The notes under the pieces: model-generated | What the model saw: the letters and a program-made list of their open reading frames with translations, nothing else | Database searches by the model: none | Told to the model about the DNA's origin: nothing | Source: Chrysoperla carnea | Taxonomy: Eukaryota; Arthropoda; Insecta; Neuroptera; Chrysopidae | Direction of reading: 5' to 3' | NCBI RefSeq assembly: GCF_905475395.1 | Contig: NC_058340.1 | Coordinates: 69,914,181 to 69,978,180, forward strand | Length of the DNA stretch: 64,000 nt | Shown: piece by piece, positions 22,901 through 32,376 of the stretch | Layout: every line of letters begins with the position of its first letter | Numbering within the stretch: position 1 is the stretch's first letter | Translations under genes and position numbers: made by a program

Positions 22901-23139
22901 GTTGTTACATTCGTTAAAAAGAATAAAGAACCAATTGTTAGAAATTCATCGAAATCGTTGCCTACTAAAGTCAACGCCACAAATTGTAAAATTGTGATAG
23001 TGGTAAATGATAAACAACAAAGTATACCATAAATTCGATGTAGAATATTTAAAAATGTATATTTTGTTTTAATCGGCCATGTTGCATTTGTGCGGCAAAG
23101 TAATAAAGGCCTGTATAATATTGGATATTGGTTTTTCAT
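19949..23139 (-). CDS. Odorant receptor A (7tm_6), five exons, 409 aa
   Basis: Predicted insect odorant receptor, the ligand-specific subunit that pairs with Orco in olfactory neuron dendrites. Exons on the minus strand: 23139-22328, 21420-21321, 20679-20575, 20310-20155, 20005-19949; all GT-AG with phases 2, 0, 0, 0. Exon 1 carries the N-terminal helices and the extracellular-loop motif LPFDFHKSPGYEIGY. Exon 2 encodes NDYIGPIMIFHSLTYSVLLC. Exon 4 has SIWKSNWYKF and RCQKPLCFKIGPFG, and the last exon has the family terminus ILKGGYAYMALLNRLYSK. Exon sizes (812, 100, 105, 156 nt) are identical to receptor B and nearly so to receptor C. Intron 1 holds a dispersed repeat and a short hairpin. No lesion is seen, so it is probably functional. 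The ligand is unknown. Confidence 0.9.
21520..21782 (+). repeat. Dispersed repeat R1 (ends GGTATAAAAAG)
   Basis: Lies in intron 1 of odorant receptor A. It shares CAGCTTGATATCTCTTTTCG, AGACGGACAGCCGGAA, AGGTGATTTTATAAACACC and a terminus like CATATATACAAGGTATAAAA with copies at 25905-26010, 41537-42189 and, reversed, 50989-51102. Class unknown. Confidence 0.65.
22180..22235. repeat. Short perfect-like hairpin in receptor A intron 1
   Basis: CTTAGTCATGCACACTTAAG on one side pairs with a complementary stretch ending at 22235 (GTGTGCACGACCAAG), with arms of about 26 nt and almost no loop. Possibly a small palindromic repeat. Confidence 0.45.
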
Positions 23140-24408
23140 TTTTGATTAAAAGTATAACAAGTTTTAGAAGATTAAATTTTGGGAAAATAAATTTTCACAC
23201 CTATTTATAAAACAATTTTTTCTTCATTAATAAATAAAAGGATTTATTAATAAAAATTTAAATAAATTTATTGATGTGGATAAGTATAGTATGAGACGGT
23301 CCTCTATCGAAAACCGTTAAAAAAAGATCGAAACACGTAGGTAATATGTAGGTAAAATGTTTCATACCGTTGAGTTTAACCATGACCTTCAAAACCATTT
23401 CAAAGTCAACTATATGGGTCTTTACTGACATGATATGGGAAGAAAACTTTAAATTAGTTCTACAGCGATTCGTTCAGCAAAATTTTTTGCAATAAACCAT
23501 GCGTTTTATTTAAAATATAACTGCCTAATTTTCAATTGTTTACATGTAAATGGTATAGTTATAGTAAATGTCAAATTAAAGTTATTGAAAAATAACAGTT
23601 AGATAGATAATTAAACCTATTGCATTAGAAATTGTGAAATAAAGAGACGAAATTGCATTAATAGTACTTTTTAAAAGTTAATTAACATAATTACTTATTT
23701 AAATTTGTTAGAAACTAGTATTAAATTTTCAATGTAAAACATATATACATTCCATAGAGTTATGAGTTATCCCATACAATTATATTCATAAAGTAATATA
23801 TTGTTACTATGGTAGCTCCCTGGAATAAAATACATGCATGAAGCGAATAGATATAAAAATGTCTCGATAAATAATATCTACGCCATATCAAACTGGGCTA
23901 TAAATAAATATTACAATGGTCTAAAAAAAAGGTTTACCTAATCATTTTAGGTGGTAAAAATATTATATAAGTAATAATTATTGAAAATTAGTACCTATAG
24001 TTAAACGAACGGTGCCCAATTATTTTGATAATATAGCTATTATTGATTTTTAACTTTTAAAGTATTAAAAATTATTGACGCATTATTTTGATCTCATACC
24101 CTCCTTTTCTACCTTTCAAGAGAAAACAGTATTTTCCCTTTATTGGAACATACATGCTTTGAAACATGTAATTTTTGACCAAGAAATTTGAATTATAATT
24201 TGGCCTGTATTTTCCTATTAACTTTTTATCAAAATTTTTATTATAAGAAAATAATTTTTGAATTTCGCACTTTTATTTACTTCGCCAACTTTGCTATAGA
24301 GAGCGCTTCATATCGCGATTCAATTCTGTCATTCTATAAAATAGGTTATACTGTAAAATTTATATTTTCATTTTTCGAACTTTATTTAGAATTAAATTAT
24401 CCATCAAA
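23140..24408. other. Intergenic: divergent promoters of receptor A and zinc-finger 1
   Basis: AT-rich spacer between two divergently transcribed genes. The last 100 bp before 24409 (leader of the zinc-finger gene) match the sequence before the second zinc-finger gene at 29520-29618. No other gene is seen. Confidence 0.55.
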
Positions 24409-25557
24409 ATGTCAAATGAACCACTTGATAGCGAAAATACGCGTTCCTTTAATGAGATAAACATTAAAATAGAACAAGAATTACATTCAGAAATAATAAT
24501 CAAAGAAGAAAAATTAGATGAACATCCACAAATCCAAGATGAAAATTGTTCATTTTCATGTGATGTTTGTGATAAAAAATTTCGTTATAGTGCCAAATTA
24601 TTTGTTCATAAACGAAGTCATCACGGAGAAAAACCTTTTGCCTATAATGTTTGCAAGAAAGCATTTACTGAATCAAGAGGCTTGTCACAGCATAAACGAA
24701 TTCACTCGGATGAGAAACCTTCAATTAATGAGGTATTCATTAAATTAGAACCTGAATTACATTCAGAAATAATAATCAAAGAAGAAACATTAAGTGAACA
24801 TAAATTTTCATGTGATTTTTGTGACAAAACATTTACTCAACACGGTAGTTTAATCGACCACAAACGTGTTCATACGGGTGAGAAACCATTCTCTTGTGAT
24901 TTTTGTGATGAATCGTTTACCCAAAAATACCAATTAGTCGTTCATAAACGAACTCATTCCGGAGAAAAACCGTATTCATGTGATATTTGTGATAAAATAT
25001 TTAGTTCGAAAAGTAATTTAAATGAACATGTTCGAATTCATACCGGTGAAAAACGTTTTTCATGTGACATTTGTGATAAAAAATTTACCCAACGCCGCAG
25101 TTTACTCGACCACAAACGTATTCATACGGGTGAGAAACCATTCTCTTGTGATTTTTGTGATAAATCATTCACCAAAAAATTTCACTTAATCGTTCATAAA
25201 CGTACTCATTCAGGTGAAAGACCTTATTCATGTGATCTTTGTGATAAAACGTTTAGTTCGAAAAGTAATTTAAACGAACACAGTCGAATTCATACCGGAG
25301 AGAAACGTTATTTTTGTGATATTTGTGATAAAACATTTAATGTGAAATCTCATTTAATTGAACATCAACGAATTCATTCAGGCGAAAAACCTTTTTCGTG
25401 TGATGTTTGTGACAAAAAATTTACGACGAAAAGTAATTTAATGCAACATAAACTAACTCATGACGTAGATAATGTAATACCGTGTGATATTTGTGAGAAA
25501 ACATTTACAACGAGACGGTATTTAATTCGTCATCAGCGAATTCATTCAGGAGTCTAA
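24409..25557 (+). CDS. C2H2 zinc-finger protein 1, 382 aa, single exon
   Basis: Probable nuclear DNA-binding protein. The N-terminus holds an acidic module, IKIEQELHSEIIIKEE, repeated between fingers 2 and 3 as IKLEPELHSEIIIKEE. The IKIE and IKEE cores fit the SUMO-acceptor consensus (hydrophobic-K-x-E). Eleven C2H2 units follow, with HTGEKP/HSGEKP-type linkers. Finger 2 is degenerate: FAYNVC has Tyr where the first Cys is expected, leaving ten canonical fingers. The ATG at 24409 is the first in frame after the leader. A close relative lies at 29619-30473 with matching 5' and 3' flanks, so the pair arose by duplication. Such genes expand quickly in insects; targets are unknown. Confidence 0.88.
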   Translation: MSNEPLDSENTRSFNEINIKIEQELHSEIIIKEEKLDEHPQIQDENCSFSCDVCDKKFRYSAKLFVHKRSHHGEKPFAYNVCKKAFTESRGLSQHKRIHSDEKPSINEVFIKLEPELHSEIIIKEETLSEHKFSCDFCDKTFTQHGSLIDHKRVHTGEKPFSCDFCDESFTQKYQLVVHKRTHSGEKPYSCDICDKIFSSKSNLNEHVRIHTGEKRFSCDICDKKFTQRRSLLDHKRIHTGEKPFSCDFCDKSFTKKFHLIVHKRTHSGERPYSCDLCDKTFSSKSNLNEHSRIHTGEKRYFCDICDKTFNVKSHLIEHQRIHSGEKPFSCDVCDKKFTTKSNLMQHKLTHDVDNVIPCDICEKTFTTRRYLIRHQRIHSGV

Positions 25558-25904
25558 ATCATCGAAAGAAAATTTTAATATAAATTTTGTTGTTTTGTTT
25601 TGGTTAATAAATAATTTTTTCATGCTATTCCCTTTGAATTTGCTTTATTTCCTAATGACACTCGAATTTTGATTAACTTAAGGACGTTCCCAAAAATTCA
25701 CGTTTTAGAATCATCTTTAAATCGTGTATGGGCATTCTCATGAATGCCCGTTAAAAGCAGGTAGATTTTTAGTTAGAAAAACTCGAAATAATTCGCAGCG
25801 GCACAAATTTTAAGTATTAAGAAGTCTTTTAGTAATTTTAATTAGCCTTTTTCCTGGGAAGATTAAAAATAAATCCTCTAAATGGCAGGATATATTTGTA
25901 AACC

Positions 25905-26010
25905 ACCAAACCAAAATTTTGTTCGTAGCATCAATATTTTTAAGCGTTACAAACTTGGGACTAAACTTAATATACTATGTATATATTTCATATATACATG
26001 GTATAAAAAG
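25905..26010 (+). repeat. Dispersed repeat R1, short copy
   Basis: AATTTTGTTCGTAGCATCAA to CATATATACATGGTATAAAA matches the 3' half of the copies at 21520-21782 and 41537-42189. Confidence 0.65.
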
Positions 26011-26139
26011 CAATTAATTCCCCAGTACCTTTATGAAATGCAAGCTCTGACTTGGCAGATGCAATAAATCGTGGTCACTCATACATCCTAATGAAGCAGT
26101 ATACCAAGTTTTAAAAAAATATTATTATTGCATCTACAG

Positions 26140-26364
26140 AATGTTCATGAGCTTTTAACAAGAAGTATTCAGGAAGCTGTTACACACTCACTTATCTTTC
26201 CTGAATGCCATAAAATACGTAATAAATTTTTGGAGAAATTCATTTCCTTGCGGCTTTACATTCTTGCGAAAGATATAACGGTGCAACCAGAGTACCAAAA
26301 TCTTGTTGTTTTTAGGTCTCGAACTGCATATATGCGTACTTCTACATGGACTGTTCGCAAATAA
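26140..26364 (+). pseudogene. Possible transposase C-terminal fragment
   Basis: An open frame of about 75 codons following an acceptor-like CTACAG and ending in a stop at 26362-26364. It reads HELLTRSIQEAVTHSL then FPECHKIRNKFLEKFISLRL. The spacing of Leu/Arg/Phe recalls the C-terminal part of P-element/THAP-type transposases, but this is an impression and not a firm match. Its upstream part is missing. It could also be the last exon of an unknown gene. Confidence 0.35.
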
Positions 26365-26615
26365 ATTGTTTAGATATTTGCAATAATATTATAACAACCT
26401 GTTTTTTTTAATTTAAATGATATTACTAATTTACTTCTTCAGTATTAGGAATACTTTAGATATCTATAAAAAAAAATAATAAAAATATTTATTATTATTA
26501 TGGGAGTTAGCGTGAAAGTACTTCAGTTGACAGTTAATGTGTCAAACGCTGTACACATTTCCCATAATGCATTGCAGGATAAGAATACCTCCTTTTATAT
26601 TACTTTAGCATAGAG

Positions 26616-26763
26616 GTAATTGGATCTGACATATGGGCGGGGCTAAAAAAACATGGCTGACATAAAGTGACAAATTTTAAAAATAACAGTAATTGGAATC
26701 TGACATATGGGCGGGGCTAAAAAAACATGGCTGACATAAAGTCACAAATTTTAAAAATAACAT
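26616..26763. repeat. 73-bp tandem duplication
   Basis: Two adjacent copies of a 73-75-bp unit containing CATATGGGCGGGGCTAAAAA and CATGGCTGACATAAAGT. They differ at about three positions, so the duplication is recent. Confidence 0.85.
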
Positions 26764-27203
26764 AGTAATACATAAACTTTTTGCAATTTTTCAAGAAGAG
26801 AATGATTAATATTAATTAAATTTGTTGTTGGGGGCAAAAAAAAAACCGAGTAATCGTAATTTTACTGAAGGTGAAAAACTTTTGAAAGCAGGTCATGTGA
26901 TTAAATGCAGAAAAAATCAAGTCGAAAGTGAGGAGAATGTGCTAAGTTTAACGTCATAATGTTTACAAACAACTAATTTAAAAGAAAAGTCTCATCAAAT
27001 CTAAATAGATAACTAAATATGTCTTCAAGTATTCTTGATGTCAAAACACAGTAATCTTTTTAGATTTAAACATATTAGTTCAATAATACATTATAAACAT
27101 TGTACTTACTTGATAAGACATAATCTTTTTCCTTTTTTTAATGAAGTAAGCACACTTTTTGACTTGGTAAGATATTTTTTAATTGCAGTGTTTTCTGTCA
27201 TAA

Positions 27204-27358
27204 TTTTAAGACATTAATATTCTCAAAATTACCAAAATAATTTTCAACTTTCATGTAATATTTGCCTGCTTGAGGCAAATTATGAAAAATTAGATCTGTA
27301 TTCGTATTGGAACGACTTTGGCAATTTTTCACACTACACTTTACTCTTTTGTGCTTTT
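27204..27358 (-). pseudogene. THAP-like zinc-finger fragment
   Basis: The minus strand reads VKCSVKNCQSRSN then DLIFHNLPQAGKYY, resembling the start of a THAP domain (C-x4-C, then FHxLP). The distal Cys/His pair is not found before a stop at about 27204. The upstream side is cut by the end of the foldback element at 27359. No start codon precedes it. Probably a remnant of a THAP transposon or gene. Confidence 0.45.
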
Positions 27359-28999
27359 GGTAATAGTTCAGTTTTAGCACTTTTTCTTATAAAACATCCT
27401 AGAACATCAGGAAAAAAACCATTTTCAAGCATTTTTTACGTAGATTACGAATCTATATGCGACGATACCGAAAAATTCTTTAATTCAGGAAAATATGCTT
27501 TTTGAAAATATGAATTTTCTTGGTTAATACAAGTTATATTATAAGCCTAAAATGGAATATATGTGTTAAGTTAATTAAACATGTTTTTATGATATTTTAT
27601 TTACCTTATTTATTATTAAATATGTTAAAATTATACAAAAATTATAAAAATATATTCAATAAAATAATTTTTTTAAATATTTAAGTATTGAGTAGGTATC
27701 AAAACAAATATGGCGTCAACAAGTGACATCTACCTTGTTTGTGTATGTATGCATTTATAAAATAAGGTTGACGACACAATTGATGGATAGTATGAAAGCA
27801 TAAAAACAACTATTAATCTACGATACTCATGCTAACTCGATCCCGTTAAAAGTACGATTGACATCAAATCACAGAGTGAACGCAAGGGCCAAAAACTCGC
27901 AGACCCGTCCTAACTCGACCCCATTAAAGGCATGGCCAACCCGTAGATCGCAGGGTGAATTCAATCACAGAATGAACGCAAGGGCCAAAAACCCGCAGAC
28001 CCGTCCTTACTCGACCCCATTAAAGGCATGGCCAACCCGTAGATCGCAGGGTGAATTCAATCATATGGTGAACGCAAAGGCCAAAAATCTTGCGAGCGGG
28101 TTTTTTGGCCCTTGCGTTCACTCTGTGATTGAATTCACCCTGTGATCAACAGGTTGGCCATGCCTTTAATGGGGTCGAGTTAGGACGGGTCTGCGGGTTT
28201 TTTGGCCCTTGCGTTCATTCTGTGATTGAATTCACCCTGTGATCAACAGGTTGGCCATGCCTTTAATGGGGTCGAGTTATAACGGGTCTGCGGGTTTTTG
28301 GCCCTTGCGTTCACTCTGTGATTGAATTCACCCTGTGATCAACAGGTTGGCCATGCCTTTAATGGGGTCGATTTAGGACGGGTCTGCGGGTTTTTGGCCC
28401 TTGCGTTCACTCTGTGATTGAATTCACCCTGTGATCAACAGGTTGGCCATGCCTTTAATGGGATCGAGTTAGGACGGGTCTGCGGGTTTTTGGCCCTTGC
28501 GTTCACTCTTTGATTTGATGTCAATCATACTTTTAACGGTATCGAGTTAGCATGAGTATCGTAGGTTAATAGTTGTTTTTAGGCTTTCATACTATCCATT
28601 AATTTTGTCGTCAACCCTATTTTTGCATGTTTACACAAACAAGATAAATGTCACATGTTGACGCCATATTCATTTTGAAACTCAATACTTAAATATTTAA
28701 AAATATTATTTTATTAAATATATTTTTATAATTTTTGTATAAATTTAACATATTTAATAATAAATAAAGTAAATAACGACCTATTTTTAATTAATTTATG
28801 AATACAGTTATTCATTTTTAGGCTTGAAAATATTAACCAAGAAAATTGAGTATATTTTCCTGAATTAAAGAAAAACTGTAAGTTTTTCGGTATCGTCGCA
28901 TACGGATTCGTAATCTACGTAAAAAATGCTTGAAAATGGTTTTTTTCCTGATGTTCTAGGATGTTTTATAAGAAAAAGTGCTAAAACTGAACTTTTACC
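27359..28999. mobile_element. Foldback element, copy 2 (complete)
   Basis: 1641 bp with long inverted arms (about 27359-27825 and 28560-28999). The ends read TAGTTCAGTTTTAGCAC and GTGCTAAAACTGAA. The centre holds 96-bp repeats in inverted halves meeting near 28090: about two diverged units on the left and four close units on the right (GAATTCACCC at 28131, 28228, 28324, 28420). The left arm is nearly identical to the right arm of copy 1 (840-1301). Its own right arm is more diverged, with small deletions. No clear target duplication and no coding region are seen. Confidence 0.82.
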
Positions 29000-29618
29000 C
29001 TAAATTGAGGTAAATACTTTCCAAACGCCATAATTTAATTTTTTTATTTATTATTTATTATTGTAATTATAAAAGTAATCAACTCAAAACATTTCAATGC
29101 TCAACACTAAAAGCTGTAACTTGAAATTAGTTTCTACTTTGACAACCAGATGTCAGTCTTCTTTTGTCAGATCCCAATATGGTTTCACGTCCTTAATACA
29201 TATGTTCTTGTATAGATCTTTGGTTCTCTCCATGAAGGTTATAAAGAAGGAGAAAGATCGCTATGTACTAAAGCATTAGCGCACTTGTCCCTGAAAATTT
29301 GTAGAATTTATAGTTCATTTTTAAGCCACCAGCCGCGCTGTCATCAAGAAGTAGTATCTGTGAAGTTAGCTGTTGTTGTTAGCATAATGTACAAATTGAT
29401 ATATCATTTCAAATTAGCGCTTTTATTGATACTACTTAGCGGTCGCAGCGCCTCACTTATTTTATCCATATTTCGGGGACAATATTTTCTACAGCGATCG
29501 TTCTCTTTCTTATAAGCTTCATGGTTCTCTCAATCTGTAAAATAGGTTATGTTATACTGTAAAATTTATATTTTCGGTATTTGAAAAAGTTAACTTAATA
29601 ATTAAATTATTCATCAAA
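29000..29618. other. Upstream region of zinc-finger 2
   Basis: No gene. The stretch from about 29520 matches the 5' leader of zinc-finger 1 (AAAATAGGTTAT, ACTGTAAAATTTATATTTTC, ATCAAAATG), so both genes probably share a promoter by descent. Confidence 0.55.
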
Positions 29619-30473
29619 ATGTCAGAATTAATAATCAAAGAAGAAATATTAGACGATCAGATTCAAGATGAAAATAAACCTTCATTTAATGAGCAACGCA
29701 TTAAAATAGAAGCTGAATTACATTCAGAAATAATAATCAAAGAAGAAATATTAAATGAAAATGAACAGATACAACAAGGTGAACAAATTCATACGGATGA
29801 GAAAGCTTCATTTAATGAGGAACGTATTAAAATAGAAACTGAATTACATTCAGAAATAATAATCAAAGAAGAAATATTAAATGAAAATCAACAGATTCAA
29901 GGTGAACAAATTCATACGGAAGAGAAACCATTCTCTTGTGATATTTGTGATAAATCATTCATCAAAAAATGTCAATTAATCGTTCATAAACGAACTCATT
30001 CAGATGAAAGATCTAATTTATGTGATGTTTGTGATAAAACATTTAGTTCAAAAAGTAATTTAAATAAACATGTTCAAATTCACTCAAGAGTTCACGTATG
30101 TGATATTTGTGACAAAACATTTAATGTGAAATGTCGTTTAATTGAACATCAACGAATTCATTCAGACGAAAAACCTTTTTCGTGTGATGTTTGTGACAAA
30201 AAATTTAAATTTAAAAGTAATTTAATGCAACATAAACTAACTCATTCAGAAGAAAAACCATTTTCGTGTGATGTTTGTGAGAAAAAATTTAAGACTAAAG
30301 GTAAATTAAAGCTACATAAACGAATTCATGTTGTAGATAATGCATTACCGTGTAAAATGTGTCAGAAAAAATTTACAGCGGGAAGAAATTACATTTTTCA
30401 TAAACGTCGTCATTCTGGAATCGAATCACATTCATGTAATGTTTGTGGTAATTCATTTATTCAAGTAGTTTGA
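29619..30473 (+). CDS. C2H2 zinc-finger protein 2, 284 aa, C-terminal finger frameshifted
   Basis: Paralogue of zinc-finger 1. The N-terminus has one partial and two full acidic modules, RIKIEAELHSEIIIKEEIL and RIKIETELHSEIIIKEEIL, each with SUMO-consensus-like IKIE/IKEE sites. Six C2H2 fingers follow. The second-to-third linker is shortened (HSRVHVCDIC), and the linkers are less canonical (HSDEKP, HSEEKP). A seventh finger starts as HSCNVCGNSFIQ but the frame stops at 30471-30473. One frame over, the sequence continues as SSLIKYNRIHSRD to a stop at 30503-30505, so a one-base deletion near 30463 removes the final His pair. The protein could still bind DNA with its six fingers. The single-exon structure matches the paralogue. 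Confidence 0.82.
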   Translation: MSELIIKEEILDDQIQDENKPSFNEQRIKIEAELHSEIIIKEEILNENEQIQQGEQIHTDEKASFNEERIKIETELHSEIIIKEEILNENQQIQGEQIHTEEKPFSCDICDKSFIKKCQLIVHKRTHSDERSNLCDVCDKTFSSKSNLNKHVQIHSRVHVCDICDKTFNVKCRLIEHQRIHSDEKPFSCDVCDKKFKFKSNLMQHKLTHSEEKPFSCDVCEKKFKTKGKLKLHKRIHVVDNALPCKMCQKKFTAGRNYIFHKRRHSGIESHSCNVCGNSFIQVV

Positions 30474-30505
30474 TTAAATATAATCGAATTCATTCAAGAG
30501 ATTAA

Positions 30506-32376
30506 ATCGTCATTTTGGAAAAAAAGAATTTAATAAAATTTTATTTTGTTTTGTTTTGAGTAATAAAAAAACTTTTCTTGTTCTTCCCTTTGAGCTTGTT
30601 CTGTTATCTAATGACACACGAATTTTTTTAGTCAGAAAAACTCTAAATAATACTTAATAAAAACTGAAGAATAAAAATCTGGTTGATTTTACGATTGGGC
30701 GACAAGTTTCTGTGATATCTACCGATTTTAAGCGAAATCTGTGTAATAACATATTCAATTGACAAAGGAACGGGAAAAATACTCCAAAAAATGACTGATA
30801 AATCCAAGAAATGAAGCAAAAAATTTCCTGATATTTTTCAATTTCTTTACCGGTAAATTTTTGTTAAGGAATTTAATGAAATCGATTTGTAGGATAAAGC
30901 TGAGCCCAAGAAATATAAATATGGGTGCCTAATACGATGGGGTGAGTACTTTTTATGATATCATCTCAAATCTTGTATGAAAAGTTTTTATTTCGGAAAT
31001 TTTTCGAGCGTTTCGGCAAATATCCTAAAAAATTCGTGAGATGCAGATACTTCTGGCAGAATTAAAGCAATTTATTTTGAACCACTTACTGCCTTTCTTT
31101 CAGACATATTTATAGTTAATTGCAAAATAAGGGAGTAATTATTAAGAGGTAAGTAAAAGAGTACTTATTTACTTGGCGTGTAATGGTAGGGGACCACGTC
31201 TCGCTACCTACACAACAGACTTTAATTTCACAGACATTTATATGTTCTTAAAACGTAAAATTAATAGGTTTAGTGATACTAGCATATGTTTATTTAAGTA
31301 AATACACAACCAATAAAGTATACAATTGTCTAAAGCAATTATGCAAGAATAAAAATTATCCTTTGATTAATAAGCAGATACCTATTTAAGCTCAAGTAGC
31401 TAGCTAAATAGTGTACCGTAAACTATATCAACTCGAGGCGCTAATAAGGAACTTTTGGTATCGAAGTTCCATTTCGACAGTATGTCCACTTGTATGTATG
31501 TGTCAGCACTACAGTCCTGCAAGGTTCTTGGCTTTGTAGCGAACTTCATCATCTGCTTTTATTCTCTTTCTCTTCTGTTCTTATCCAACTGATCTTGGAT
31601 ATATCTTTTTTCTCCCGTCAGTTTTTCCTCTAAACATGTCTGCAAGGCCCCTGGCTTTGGAAGAGATTTCTCACAATTTGCTTTTATTCTCGGCCACTTA
31701 TTTCTAATATTCGAATCTTTCAAATCATTCTCTCCTATTTTTATCCAGCTGATCTTAATATGCATATGATAATTATACTTTTACATGAAAAAGCTCGAGA
31801 AAGAAGGACGATTCAATTTTTCCGATGTTAATTAGTACGAATTATTATCGCTAGATGGCGGGGTTGCAACTCCCACTTATCTGATAAATGCTAAGTACAA
31901 GTATTGGCATCTGGTAGTGTAAATTAAAAACGGATCAGCACCGATTATCTACTTAACTGAAAAATATGTTTTTTCGAAAAACCACCTTACTGCAAGCTAA
32001 AAATAATTGATATTTTCTGGGTTTTTAATGAACAAGGGACCTAAAGAACTCTGGCAACTTAAGAAGGTTATTGCAGTCATATCTTTACCCCATTACCCCA
32101 AAGTGTCCGGGGCGTCAAATGGGTCTAAGACGGTCCTAGATGTAGATAAATACAACCTGCTAATTATCGCTACCTACACAATCGTTTGTTGTGCTATTCT
32201 AAAAATAATACTAAGTTATTTTCGTATATGTTTATTTAAGTACATATAGAACGAATAAAGTTGTCACAATTGTCTGAACTTCTAAAGCAATCCTAAGCAA
32301 ATTATTCTTGGGAATGAATAAACAATTATTTTGATAAATGATAAAAAAATGAAAAAACTCTGTCGATTTAATCTCT
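30506..32376. other. Spacer with a duplicated 200-bp segment
   Basis: No supported gene. Segments 31190-31390 and 32145-32345 are related: both contain CGCTACCTACACAA, ATATGTTTATTTAAGTA and CAATTGTCT...AAAGCAAT. The minus-strand frame at 31559-31765 has no recognisable domain and no support. Confidence 0.5.

Larger units (their letters stand above)
25558..27358. other. Repeat-rich spacer with gene scraps
   Basis: Holds the 3' flank of zinc-finger 1, a repeat R1 copy, a transposase-like fragment, a 73-bp tandem duplication and a THAP-like fragment, each listed separately. No intact gene. Confidence 0.55.

Noticed and set aside
31559-31765. 68-residue basic minus-strand frame (KISWIKIGENDLKD...)
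   Set aside because: It contains an internal imperfect repeat but no start context, domain or paralogue. Probably translated repeat DNA.
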